A stretch of 64,000 nt of DNA. Source: Amaurobius ferox. Taxonomy: Eukaryota > Arthropoda > Arachnida > Araneae > Amaurobiidae. The notes under the pieces are model-generated. The model was not told the origin of the DNA and did no database searches. It saw only the letters and a list, made by a program, of their open reading frames with translations. Shown one piece after another: positions 22,200 to 33,399 of this stretch (within the stretch, counting starts at the first letter, position 1; each line of letters starts with the position of its first letter). The stretch is from the NCBI GenBank assembly GCA_951213105.1, contig OX578146.1, positions 109,479,776 to 109,543,775 of the forward strand, read 5' to 3'. The position numbers and the translations under genes were made by a program.

Positions 22200-23760
22200 G
22201 TTAAGAGAGAATATAATTCTATAACTTTGCGAAAAAAAACCTTGAAAATTCCAGAAATCCTCTCAATTCCCTTACATTTTGTGGTGGAGGAAATTCTGAG
22301 ATTGCAACAAGTTTTTGAGATCCAGGTTTTATTTGTTCATTTGATATTGAGAAACTCAAATATTTGATTTCTTCCATTGCTAATTCACATTTTGATAGTT
22401 TGGACATCACTCTTCACAAAGTTTTGTTAGAACTTTGCATAATCGAGTCATCAAATCTTCGAATGTTTTAGCTCCTATGATAATATTATTGACAAAACAG
22501 GTTATGATATTACACAAAAGATCTCCCAGTGCTATTGTCATGGCTCTTTAAAAAATTGCAGGTTAATTTGTTAATCCAAAATATAATCTTGTTGCTCATA
22601 ATGACCACCAGGTGTAACGAATGGTGCTTTGTGTTTTGACTCTGGATGTAGAGAAATCTGCTGAACCCCTGTACAGCATCAAGAATACAGAAAAAATTGT
22701 ATCCTATTAAGCTATTGAGTAAATCATCAATGTGAGACAAAGAAATTTTCATCTTTTACCGTATGTGCATTTAAACACCAATAAGCTATGGCCATTTGGT
22801 AATCTCCTATTTTCTTTTTTACTAATAATACATGACTACTATAATCTGAAGTACTGTCTTGAATGGCACTTTGCTCTTTTAGTTCGGAAATAATTTTTCG
22901 TAAAAGCTCATGTTTGTGATATGATGCACGGTATGGTGCATGTGAAATCGGTTTACTTCTAGGAACTTCCAATATTTTCATAGTTGTGGTTTTAATACAT
23001 CCCAACTTGGTTTTCACTGCAACACATTCTCTGAATTCATGTAAAAGGTCACACACCTTTTGTGCTTCCTGATTCTGTGAGTTAAGATATGATTTTAATT
23101 TGACTTTTATCAATTCACGAAATGATAGTTCCCAGTCTTCTAGTTAGATATGTAAATTTTCACTAAATTTAAAAGAATTATCAAAGGTTTCATTTTCATT
23201 ACAATTAACTTTTGTAGTTTTTACATAATTTAATCGAAATTTTCTAATTTTCTTTTACATTGTTCTCTATAATTGTAACTGGAATCACATTCCCCCAAAA
23301 GATAACTTGATTTTCTTTTATGCTATTTTATTGTTAGTAAAATTTATGACATCTGGGACATATGTTGTACCATTTTAAACAAATATTTCATTTTCTTGAA
23401 AGTTCTGTTATTCAATAATAAAGGAATTTTAATTTATATCATCATTTACAGAATTCACAAATTGTACACTAGGAGGTTCCACAATCACAGCTTTTTCACT
23501 TTTAAGTTTTGCTTTGTAATTCGAATCATTTTCAAGATTAAAATTTTCTAATAAATCAGAATTAATTTCGTTTATTAACATAGAATTTCCTTGATTTTGC
23601 TTACTACTGCTACATTTGAAAGATCAATAGCTTTTGTACCTATAAGTACATCAGGTCCTTTGATATTAGGAACAACAAGAAAGGGAATTGATTTTAACTC
23701 TGCCATTAATAGCAATATTGCAATGAACTACACCATTAATAAATTTGCTGTGCAATATAG
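22200..23760 (-). pseudogene. Ty3/Gypsy pol relic (protease and reverse transcriptase)
   Basis: Reading leftward, the block at about 23710-23580 gives ELKSIPFLVVPNIKGPDVLI followed by GTKAID, the end of a retroviral-type protease. The reverse transcriptase follows: SDYSSHVLLVKKKIGDYQMA (about 22860-22800), then HIDDLL and FFCILDAVQGF (about 22740-22650, where the usual first catalytic motif is visible as ILDAVQGF), and finally the connection block with NVRELRGFLEFSRFF (about 22270-22225). The YxDD block is not readable. Several frameshifts and stops separate these pieces. No long terminal repeats, RNase H or integrase were found. Confidence 0.85.
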
Positions 23761-24039
23761 CATATTGTAATTGACTTTACTAACATTAGTTTTGCTGGCA
23801 TGTATCTGTTTATTTTCGAATTTTTTCTAGTACATTATTTTTTTTTTTGCAAAAATTACAGTGTAGCTGCTATTTTCATTATTTATTAGATTATTAATTT
23901 TTTATGCACTTTATAATGCAATTATTTGCATGGCAGCTTCCAGTGTATTGCACTTTTAATATTTTGTTCAAATTGCCTCTAATTTTGTATTCTGATTTAA
24001 CTTACAAATGTCAATTAATTTTATCTTACTCTATTTCAG

Positions 24040-24061
24040 AATGTATTAAAAGGGGATACTG
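24040..24061 (+). CDS. Zinc-finger gene exon C: 22-nt microexon
   Basis: The acceptor is CTCTATTTCAG and the donor GTAAGTG, both strong. The exon encodes NVLKGDT plus one base. It enters at phase 0 after exon B and leaves one base that joins AT of the exon at 29642 to make GAT (Asp). That double phase match, plus sensible sequence after HIK, supports a true microexon. Confidence 0.75.
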
Positions 24062-25780
24062 GTAAGTGAAAAAATGAAAATTTCATTGAATGCAAAACAA
24101 TTTTGAAACTGTGACTGGTTTTTCAATCTATAGTTCTGTATAAATGAGACCTGGTTTAAGCAAGACCTGCAGCCCAAAGTTAATCCATTTTAAATGCCCA
24201 ACCCTTACTTTAAAAGTAGCACTTTTAGGTCCTTTGTCAAAGTAATAACAAATCAACTACATATGTATTGTTAAACTACAATGTCCTGCTTTTGCCAGTT
24301 TGTCATTTTTACAACTTTTAAAACTTTTAAACAGCATGCCTAGTAATGCAAATTTTTGGAAAAGTTTCTGGTACATTTTGAGTAAAGTCCAGTGAAATAA
24401 ATATAGTTTTAATCTTATGTGAAACAAGCAAGTAAATTATTATTAAAGCAAGTAAATTGCTATACTTCTGCAAACTGGCATGCCTGCACAGTAACTGTTG
24501 CTATATAAATGAATGTCATTGTTAAAACTATTTCATTATATGCCTACAAAAGGTGGCTAATGTAGTGCAGATGAGAACTATCAATTTTCTGTTAAATGAA
24601 ATAATTTGAACTTTGCAGCTGTTGTTTCAATAATGTAGTCATTGAAGAATATTAATTTAAAAAATATATATATATATATATATTCCTCATGTTATTGACA
24701 TTGCACCCAAATTACAAAATCAGAAAGCAAATTTATAGAAAGAAAAAATCAAAATTATCAATGAAAAAATGAACTAATATTTAATTCATAAATATTTTAT
24801 TCAGGAAATTTTCATTAAAAAAGTGTTTACCTCACATCACTAAACATGTTTCCTCATATCAAAGAATATCATACGATATAATACACCGATTCTTTTATTT
24901 ATGGTGTATTCATTAATATATAAAGAGCATTATCCTTGGAACATGAAACATATATTACATAAAAATGTAATTTTGTATAAAAATCTTAAAAATTTCCATC
25001 CAGTAATCAAAAATATAACAGTCACACATGATTCTCACCGGCAATGCAGTAGTGAATTGTTAAAACACAAAGGCAAACTCGGCTTCAGATAACAGTTGTA
25101 TTATATCTGTTCAATAAATTTCAAGTTTTGAAATGAACAAGATTTTAAATTTTATCAATGCAATTTTTTCCAATATGCAAGCAAGCTTCCTGAAACAATC
25201 TGTTCAAAGTTGTTTTGAAGCTGTTATTCAATGTCTCTAAGTTTTATATAGTATATTTCTCATTAGATTCCTTTGGATATTTGAAATCAGGTCTTTGCAT
25301 TTTGGAATTCCTAGATTTTATCTATACATATATACAAGAATATATTTTATGAAGTCATTGTCAGAAATGTTAAGATCATTGCCTCTTATGCTCATTCCTT
25401 GTATATTGTACAGGACACCTTTCATGTTTTGATAAAGTGCATTAAAAAGAATTGCTAAGGAAAATAATAGAAAACAGCTATATTTAGAAAAAGTTAAACA
25501 GCATTTTCTAAAAGCAGTTAAAGTGGCACTGAAAAACTGGAGGATTTGAAGCTGCTAGGGTACCTAGATTATTTTAAGTAAAATATGCAATAAGTAAATT
25601 AACATTTATTCATTTCTGTCTTTGAGTATACTCTAGTTTTATGAACCTATTTTTACCATAATATAAACCATGTAAATTGAGGGATCGCTGTATTATCTTT
25701 TTTTAACTTCATTTTAGTATTTAAAAAAGCTGTTGTAATCTATCAAAAATGCTATTGTGAGTTTAACAGGGTTGCAAGGA
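24062..25780. other. Intron sequence with (TA)n tract
   Basis: A (TA)n stretch lies at about 24664-24683. No other feature is recognised. Confidence 0.5.
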
Positions 25781-25784
25781 AAGT

Positions 25785-26205
25785 CCTTCCTCAGGCCAAT
25801 ATCTCACGAACTATGGCAGCTAGCTATGTATGTTTTGTGTTGTTATATAGGAAACCCCTTATGGTCCACATAATAAGACTTGCATAGCCATCATGGTCCC
25901 TGTTTTGGGGATTTAGGGGCCTATCTTGGTCTCTTTTGCAGATAGGGGAAAAACAATTAGTAACTGTTAGTAATTAAAACATTTTTATACTAAATGTGAC
26001 ACGCTCTACAACTTTGTAATTGACTTCTTCCCCTATCTGCAAAAGGGACTGAGATGGGTCCCTACTCCCTCAAAAAATGGGGGCTACAGGGTTCCCCATA
26101 GTCTCATTGTTTGAGCCATAGAGGATTTCCTATACAACAACACAAGAAGTTCATAGCTAGCTACCATCGTTTGTGGGATATTGGCCTGTTGTCTGAAAAA
26201 CATAT
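25785..26205. repeat. Inverted repeat, arms about 165 bp, diverged
   Basis: The left arm (25785-25945) has AGGCCAATATCTCACGAAC, AGCTAGCTATG and TTTTGCAGATAGGGGAA. The right arm (about 26028-26195) has these reversed, as TTCCCCTATCTGCAAAAG, CATAGCTAGCTA and GGGATATTGGCCTG. The spacer is about 80 bp. It is probably an old fold-back element. Arm divergence (roughly a fifth of positions) implies age. Confidence 0.75.
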
Positions 26206-26460
26206 CTGTTGCTGTGTTGTATTTGTTTAACTGAAATTGTTTATCGAGGTTAACAGCTATTGATATTGGTGAAGAAGTTCAGCTAACATAGGACAAGTAC
26301 ACAAAAGATACCCAGAGCATTGTTTTCAGAGAAAACTATGAGGGTGTTAACATAAATATATGTTATGTTGTCTGTTTGTGTTACTGAAATCGTTTACCAA
26401 AGTTAACACCTGTTGATCTTGGAGAACAAGTTCAGTTAACATAGGACAACAACATAATGA
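26205..26460 (+). repeat. Direct duplication of about 100 bp
   Basis: TTAACAGCTATTGATATTGG...GTTCAGCTAACATAGGACAA (about 26250-26297) recurs as TTAACACCTGTTGATCTTGG...GTTCAGTTAACATAGGACAA (about 26403-26450), with a shared upstream TGTTGTATTTGTTTAACTGA-like line. Confidence 0.65.
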
Positions 26461-26967
26461 TTGAATGAGAAATAATTTATGAGAATACCAAAAAGGTATG
26501 TGTTACCAAAAAAAAGTAAAAGATTATCAACATATTTTTTAAGCTACTTTTGTGAATAAGATCTAGATGTTCAAATGAATTAGAACTTCTGTACTTATTA
26601 TTATTAGTATATCTACAAAATATTCACATGTGAATATAATATAAAAAGTGGTTTCTGGAATTTTTCATTCTGCCTTAATTTCTTAACTGATGGGATGATA
26701 AATTCAGCATTTACATTTATGCAGAGATGCACTTGCTGAATTTTGTTAAAAATAAAATATTTTTGCCACAACAGTTTTTCTTCACTTTCAAACTAAAGTT
26801 GATCTATTTGGAGCAGCTTTATTTGATAAAATTTTAAATGCTTATTCTCACAAGAAACAAAACATTTTTTGCTGCTGTCGTAATGAAATTGTGATAGTAC
26901 AAATTTTTTTTCTAAAATTAAGTGAAGTGAAATAGAAACCAGATTAATCTTCCTGATTTCAAAACTT

Positions 26968-27207
26968 TGTGAGTAAAAATTATCATTTTCAAAGTATACA
27001 TATGAAATTTTGCCTTCATCAGGAATCCAACCTTCTACATTTTACTTTTGAAGCAAATACTCTACCAACTAGCGTATCTGGACTAGGAGAGAATACATGG
27101 ATTGAACACAAGTTGTTCTTCTCAAGACAAGTGCTGTATAAATAGAATTACTTGCAGTGAGAAAAACCTTGCATGTATACTTTGAAATGATAATTTTATT
27201 CACCTTA
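26968..27207. mobile_element. MITE-like inverted-repeat element around a tRNA-like core
   Basis: GTGAGTAAAAATTATCATTT...AAAGTATACAT (26968-27001) is repeated inverted as ATGTATACTTTGAAATGATA...TTCAC (about 27174-27206). The arms are about 33 bp with few differences. Between them lies a minus-strand tRNA-like sequence. A tRNA-like centre inside such arms is unusual for either a SINE or a MITE. Confidence 0.65.
27014..27083 (-). pseudogene. tRNA-like relic
   Basis: Read on the minus strand it has ACGCTAGTTGGTAGAG (D-arm and A-box-like), then a 5-bp anticodon stem TTTGC/GTAAA closing the 7-nt loop TTCAAAA (anticodon position CAA). It ends with GGTTGGATTCC, one base off the B-box GGTTCGANTCC. 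The acceptor stem does not pair and the T stem pairs only partly. It is therefore a pseudogene or the head of a tRNA-derived repeat. Confidence 0.55.
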
Positions 27208-27369
27208 ACAACAAAGGTAGTATTTACAAATTAAAAATAAAAATAATTATTTCTATCATATATTTAGACTTTTGTAAAACATTTGAAAAAAAAAATACTT
27301 TCAGGCACATTGAACCCATCATCAAACGGTAATTAACTTGAATCAGAATCATTAGGTAATCAGAAGGAA

Positions 27370-29065
27370 TTTAATTTTATATGTAATGAGAAAATTATTC
27401 AAATATTTTTCTTACCTGTATTTGCGAAAAATGTCTCACTTAGCCTATGAATATCAATATTATACATTGTTATCTATATGATGTTAGATGGGACGTTTTT
27501 TACAATTACAGCCAAGAAAGAAATTTGAATAATAAGTTTTCCTATTGCATATAACATTGAAACAGTAAAAGAAATGTTTTGTTGACAAAAAATAAATAAA
27601 TAAATAAATAAAAATTGGATTATAAAACACAGTTGATGACATATACGTTGAAATATTGAAATACTGTACAACAAATAATTTTAAAAATCCAGGTACATGG
27701 ATAGTGATTTGGCCTTTGTTTAATCCTGAAATTATAAAATTATTTCCATTTCAATTTGTCAATCATTCAATTTTACAACTTGCATATATTATTATTTATG
27801 TTTTCTAATCCAACTATCAAAAATGCCCAGCTTTGCCTAACAAATTACTAAAATAAAATTTACGTGTTATAAAATCTAAAATATTTTATATATAGATGTG
27901 TTCCTCATTAAGCTCAACAAACCAGTCAAAAAAGCATCTAAATAGGTGGAGCCATTTTTTTATTATAAGTGGTCATTAGTCACTACATAATGACCAAACA
28001 GGCATTTTAATTCCTGTCAGGTATAAAACTCAATGAAAGTATTCCCTGGATTCAGTCTTATTGCTTGCAAAAGATTCATTAAATTAGATTGTTTATTTCA
28101 GGAAATGTTGTTTAGTTTGGAAACATATTTTGTAATTTTCACTTACCAATCACTTTGTACTGATTTAATAATTAATTAAATTGGTATAAAATTTGAAACA
28201 TTTTTAATCTTTATAGCCTAACAAACCAGTGACAAAATTCGATAATTCTTTAGGCTGTTTTCATATTATAAGCAGTCATAATAGACAGACAGAGACAGAT
28301 TTTTATTTCGCACTTCGCGGATGATTACTTCACCAGAATATTCCTTGAACTCCGCTTCATTGCCTGGAGGGGGGGGGGGATTATCCAAGAATTCCATTGT
28401 ATGGTTCAAAAGATGTTTGAATTAGAAGTATGTATTGACATTTTCCCTGTGACTGAAGCATGCAGTAAAAAATATTTTTTGAATTTTGTTGTCATTGGTA
28501 ATATCTTGAGTGGAAACTTTTCTTTTCAAATTTGCAAATGTAGTTAAGACTTATGTAGTTAAATTTATTATTTGCTCATAATGTGCATTATACATTTTAT
28601 GTAGTATTTATTTAGAGTATAACACATTCTACATTATTGAAAATGTAGCTTTGAAACAATTAGATATGGGAAAATTAATGTTAAATGTCATATTTTAAAC
28701 CTGTTTTAACCCACTTAAAATTGTTGTAGGACAAAATGTTTTCTTAGTGTGCCTCTATGTTGTAAAAAACATTCCTGACAAATTTCAAGTTTCTAACTTT
28801 AGTTGTTTCTGAGATTCGTTGATGAATTAGTCAATGAGGGCTTTCAGTTATATATATGTATTTTTTATGTGAAATAAAAGTTTGATTTCATTTTGTATGT
28901 AATGAAAAAATTATGTGAGTTTTTTTCTTGCCTGTAACTGCGAAATATCTCACTATTTAACATATTACTAATGACAATATTATACTACCTTCTTATGATG
29001 CATAATGTGCCCGAAACTGATTAAAATTTTTAAATGTTTTATAGATCTGTATAAGATTAAAATAA
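27370..29065 (+). repeat. Diverged segmental duplications in intron
   Basis: Two pairs of related blocks are visible. AACAAACCAGT...ATTATAAG(T/C)(G/A)GTCAT occurs at 27915-28070 and 28216-28370. TATGTAATGA(G/A)AAAATTAT...TTCTT(A/G)CCTGTA...GCGAAA occurs at 27380-27440 and 28896-28950. Copies differ at many positions. A run of nine G lies at 28371-28379. Confidence 0.55.
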
Positions 29066-29641
29066 ATGTTATTTGTTTTTAATCTATTTAACTAAGCATG
29101 TGCTACAATTAATTACTTTAAGAAATCCACATTTATTTTCTGCATTAGACTCTGCAATCCAGCCCTTATAAAACTGGACCTTGTGGCTATATAAATGAAT
29201 AGTTAGATGAACCACAAGGCATGCCAGAAAGAAATAAAGCTGATGAAAAATAACATTAATCTTGCAGTGACCTACAGACAAATTAAGCTTTGAAGTTGTC
29301 TGTAATTTTTCTATGAAAATCTTCATTTTCATACATTGATTTTATTTTTCTCCAAGTTTAATTTTTGTAAAAAGCTGATTAAAAAATATCAAACTTTTTA
29401 TGGTGTATTTATGTATTTCACGTTAAACAAGAATGCAGTAACAAATATATTTCAATTTTAAATCATGAGCTAATCAAAGGTTATGCATGTTGGCTAATGA
29501 AGCTTTCATCTGTTTGGCTACGGGGACTGTAAAACGTAATAACTTGATTCAACAGATAATGAACTATCTTAAATGTTTCTGTCTGTATTGTAAATTCAGT
29601 TATTTTAATCGCTGAATTGTTAAATTTATTATATTTTTTAG

Positions 29642-29716
29642 ATTCCAAATATGAAGATCTTGATGTGGAATCATATACTAAGAATGACATAAAAAATGTT
29701 ACAGATCCTGTATTAG
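29642..29716 (+). CDS. Zinc-finger gene exon D: acidic linker
   Basis: The acceptor is TATATTTTTTAG and the donor GTAATT. With the last base of exon C it encodes DSKYEDLDVESYTKNDIKNV followed by TDPVL and one base. This is an acidic, probably flexible linker between the two fingers. Phase agrees on both sides. Confidence 0.8.
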
Positions 29717-30588
29717 GTAATTTTTATACTTCGAAGTATATATACTTTTCATAACTTGAACAGAGTTAAAAGATTCATTTTAGAATGAGATACAAATTTC
29801 AGTATATCTTTCAATATGAACATTATGTTTAGGCTTTGATTTAAGTGTTATCCTATCACATATTGTTAATAAATTTCCCAATAAGGAATATTGAATTGCT
29901 GCACAACATTGATTATATAGCAATAATTACTATTTTATTTATTTATTATTAACTTTTTTTTTTTAAATCAAACACTGATGAAGGTAAATCAAAAACCCTG
30001 AATTGAGTTTTGCTAGTGGTATTGATCACATCTAATTTGTATTGTAGATCAGAAGACTGATTTATTCTTTGGTGTTATTTCAGTTTAATATTTTGGATAA
30101 TACCTGCCGCTTTGGAGGAATTATTATTCTTTATTTGAAATATGGCGAGTTTCACTGTTTGTGGGACAGGTATATTTTGTTAATGGTATAGGGGATCGTA
30201 AATCAGTTGCATTTTGTAAGGAATAGTATAGTATTTATGCTTCTATAAAAGTCACTGCATTATGTAGAAAGTCATATGTTAGGTCACATCAAACTTTTTT
30301 TCTATATTTTAATATAAAATATAAAAAATATATAGTAATGTGCACATTATTCTGTTTGTTAATTTTCTCTTATGACTTATAATTGTTAAATTCTGAAATT
30401 TAAAATTTTTAAAATCTAAGCCAAAATTTCTTTTTATGTTGAAATCTGAAAAACTTGAACTAATCCCTGTCAACATGTATACAAGACATAAGAAATATGC
30501 TAAATAGGAGAATAAATGACAGGGAGGAGGTATCAAATCACGGCTGCTTTTACTTTATTCTGTTTAATATTTTTCCATGAATTTACAG
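29717..30588. other. Short intron
   Basis: At 872 bp this is the shortest intron of the gene. No insertion is recognised in it. Confidence 0.6.
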
Positions 30589-30731
30589 GTTTATCATATA
30601 TCCATGAAATTCGAAGACGTGAATCTGGTTTTCCAGCTATGTATAACTGTTTTCTATGCCATGCAAGTATTGCTACAGTTCCTTTGGTGATTGAGCATGT
30701 AACTGGAGTGAAGCATCAATTAAATTTCATG
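30589..30731 (+). CDS. Zinc-finger gene exon E: finger 2
   Basis: The acceptor is ATGAATTTACAG and the donor GTAAGT. The exon encodes LSYIHEIRRRESGFPAMYNC and continues FLCHASIATVPLVIEHVTGV then KHQLNFM. Finger 2 is complete in this exon: Cys-X2-Cys-X12-His-X5-His, with the same HVTG core as finger 1. The basic IRRR ahead of it may add nucleic-acid contacts or nuclear targeting. It ends at phase 0, which fits the exon at 54330 although that lies 23.6 kb away. Confidence 0.88.
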
Positions 30732-31430
30732 GTAAGTAGAATTATAAAACTATAACGTTCATTTGATAACTTTTAATTTGTTCATTTGTATTATAGTGAT
30801 GTTAACAGTTGAGCTAATGGGTAATTTTGACTCAATTTTGTAATACAATTTTCAAATTTCTTAATATTTCGCTTAAAACTATCTTCTAAATTGACTTCTT
30901 TCCTTGAATCCTTATTATCCTTGACTATAAGACACACCTATGTGTGTAGTATCATCAACAAGGAGAAAGAAATTTTTTTTTTAAAAATGCAAAATTTTTT
31001 TTAAAAGAAATATTTCAACAGTATGCAGTTTTACTGCAAATTGTTTCACTTGTGATAAATCAACTTAAAAATTCTCCTTGTTCTTTTGAATTAACTTGTA
31101 AATCTGGTTCTTTTGAATTAACTTTTGCTTAGGGTCAAAACCTTTTATTGAATGCTATTATAAGATGTTTTCAATTTCACACACGAAAACTTCAAAAAAT
31201 GATATCTTAAAATCTAAAATGTAAGATCTTTAGGCCTTCCACATATACTCACTTTTTTCACATTTACTCATTATTTTAAAAATTCATTCACTTTTTAAAA
31301 ATATTTTCTTTCAGTTTGTTTTGCACTCTGAAGTATATAAAATTTTTCTGTAATGTTTGATAAATGGTAGATAAAAATACAATTTATAAGTAATAAACAA
31401 GCAAAAATCAAGTTTTATAATCCATATTTT
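30732..31430. other. Intron sequence without recognised features
   Basis: A+T-rich. TTCTTTTGAATTAACTT is repeated at 31081 and 31111, a short local duplication. Confidence 0.5.
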
Positions 31431-31439
31431 TATTTTAAA

Positions 31440-32765
31440 ATGCATTAAAACAAAATTAAAACAAGAAAGATCAATCATGCTTAAAGCATTGATTATGAAA
31501 CACTTTCCAACTTCAATGCAATTTTATTTAAACATGTCTAAAATGCAATACATTCCTCGGTAATATTTTAAAACTTATCACAATACTACATTAATTTATT
31601 ATATTTGAAACCTTAAACCTTCATCGAAAAAAATTAACTTCATTCAAATGACGGCATTAAAGTATAAATTGCCTTGTTTAAACATCTCTAAAATGTGATA
31701 CATTCCTCGGTAATAATTTTAGAATTATCATAATACTACGATAATTTATTATATTTGAAAACTTCATCGAAAACAACTGAAATTCATTCAAATGACTTCA
31801 TAAAAAAATAGCACGCCTGGCTCTCTCTATAAAAGCAACATTTCATTCATAAATAATTCCCCCATTCATGTCATTCATCACAATACTATAATAATTTATT
31901 TTATTTAAAAATTAAGACCATTGAGCTACAAGTAAGTAAACTCTATGCGTAAAACTTCATCGAAAAATATCGTCCGTCTCTTTCTAAAATCAATGAATAT
32001 TTCATTCACATCAGCTAAGCAGACTCCATGGACTAAATGATTTTGTGTTAAAGAATTACAGCGATTCTAATACAACTCATTCTACATATTTTGCTGTTTA
32101 CATTTTACATAGGTGAAAAATAGGCTTAATAGTAGAAATCATCAAATTTGGAAGAGCATTTAAACTGAAATATATTGTCATTGCGTTGTTTCAGTATGTA
32201 GATGCACAGAATTTAGGCAAAAATAAAGTAGTTTTAGGACGGATACAACACTCAATATGAATTAAAAAGAACTTTAAAAATCACGATTTTGACACAAGAT
32301 GGATGCCATATATCATTTTGAAGTGGGTCATGTGATCGTTTCATATCATGGACACGTGATCGCTTCATATAAGAGGTGTTATTATTATTTTAATTTTTAT
32401 TTAAAAAACAACTGAATATATTTCGCTGAATTTTTTCTTATATATTTTATGGAACAATTTGAATATTGCCTAAAATTTTCGAAGCAATTTGTGAATTTTA
32501 AATCCGCTTAAAAAATGCTTGAAAAATTAGGTCACATAGGGCTCAATGTATTCCATTTTTTCAACCCGGGTTCAATCCAAAACTAATTGGGTGATATTAT
32601 TCATTTATATTCCCATAGGTCCTATAGACCGTCTGAACAACATACTAAAATTTCATTTTGATTAAGTCATTTTTACGGCAGTTATCGTGCTAACGGACAG
32701 ACAGACAAACAGAATGAACAAAGTCATAAACACTTTTCAACTTTGTTGTAAAGTGTTAAAAAATG
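31440..32765 (-). repeat. Dispersed family C, copy 2
   Basis: From 32765 leftward to about 32110 it is the inverse of 9840-10440: ACACTTTACAACAAAGTTGAAAAG, the GTCTGTCC tract and CCATCTTGTGTCAAAATCGTGATTTT. The part at 31936-32085 runs in the plus direction like 10450-10620, and 31440-31700 matches 13120-12990 and contains an internal duplication (CATTCCTCGGTAAT at 31550 and 31702). The family thus has a palindromic module in both copies. Confidence 0.7.
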
Positions 32766-32899
32766 TTTTTCACATTTTCATTTTTCACCATAAAAATGGT
32801 TGGCTAGAACTTTTATAAAACTAACATTTCATTATAATTTGATAAATAGTGGAGCCCATTTATAGTCAGCTTGGATGTTGCAAAGTATTGATTATTACT

Positions 32900-32917
32900 G
32901 TTGTGACACGTCACAAC
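32900..32917. repeat. Short perfect hairpin
   Basis: GTTGTGAC and GTCACAAC around a 2-nt loop, AC. Confidence 0.7.
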
Positions 32918-33361
32918 ACTTTTTATTTATTATTCCAAATTAACATTTTTTTTATAATTCATTAAATATTATATTTTTACTTTAAATTTATTATTCCAAA
33001 TTATCTTATTCAAAATTGCTTTTATTTTATATTTTCATTAATAGACCAATTGACTCTTTTACTAAATTAAATCATTACGTGCTGCTATCAGTTCATGTTT
33101 TTATTCGTACAGTGTACACCCTTTTTAAAAATGACTAGATACGCTCGCACTGTTTCAATTGGTAAGATCTCGTTTCAGACGAGATACGGAAACTTGTTTC
33201 TTCTGGCTCTCACCTTTTTAAACTCCTTGGTTGAGCGAGAGTTATGTTTTTACGAATGGCATCGTCCGGTTTTAGGCGGGAGATTTTCTTTTGTGTGAAA
33301 AAGTGCTGACTCGCTCTTCTCTCAAAAAATTCTTGGTACGTGAAGGTGTGAATTTTTAGGC

Positions 33362-33391
33362 AGGAGTGCCATTTGGCACTCCTAGCTCTAA
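33362..33391 (+). mobile_element. Helitron-like 3' terminus candidate
   Basis: A perfect hairpin, AGGAGTGCCA-TT-TGGCACTCCT (33362-33383), is followed after four bases by CTAA|T (33388-33392), matching the CTRR-T end of Helitrons with a host T. The preceding 300 bp (33070-33360) are more G+C-rich than their surroundings, which fits an inserted block. I could not place a 5' TC end, and no Rep/helicase coding is present, so any element is short and non-autonomous. Confidence 0.4.
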
Positions 33392-33399
33392 TATAAGTT

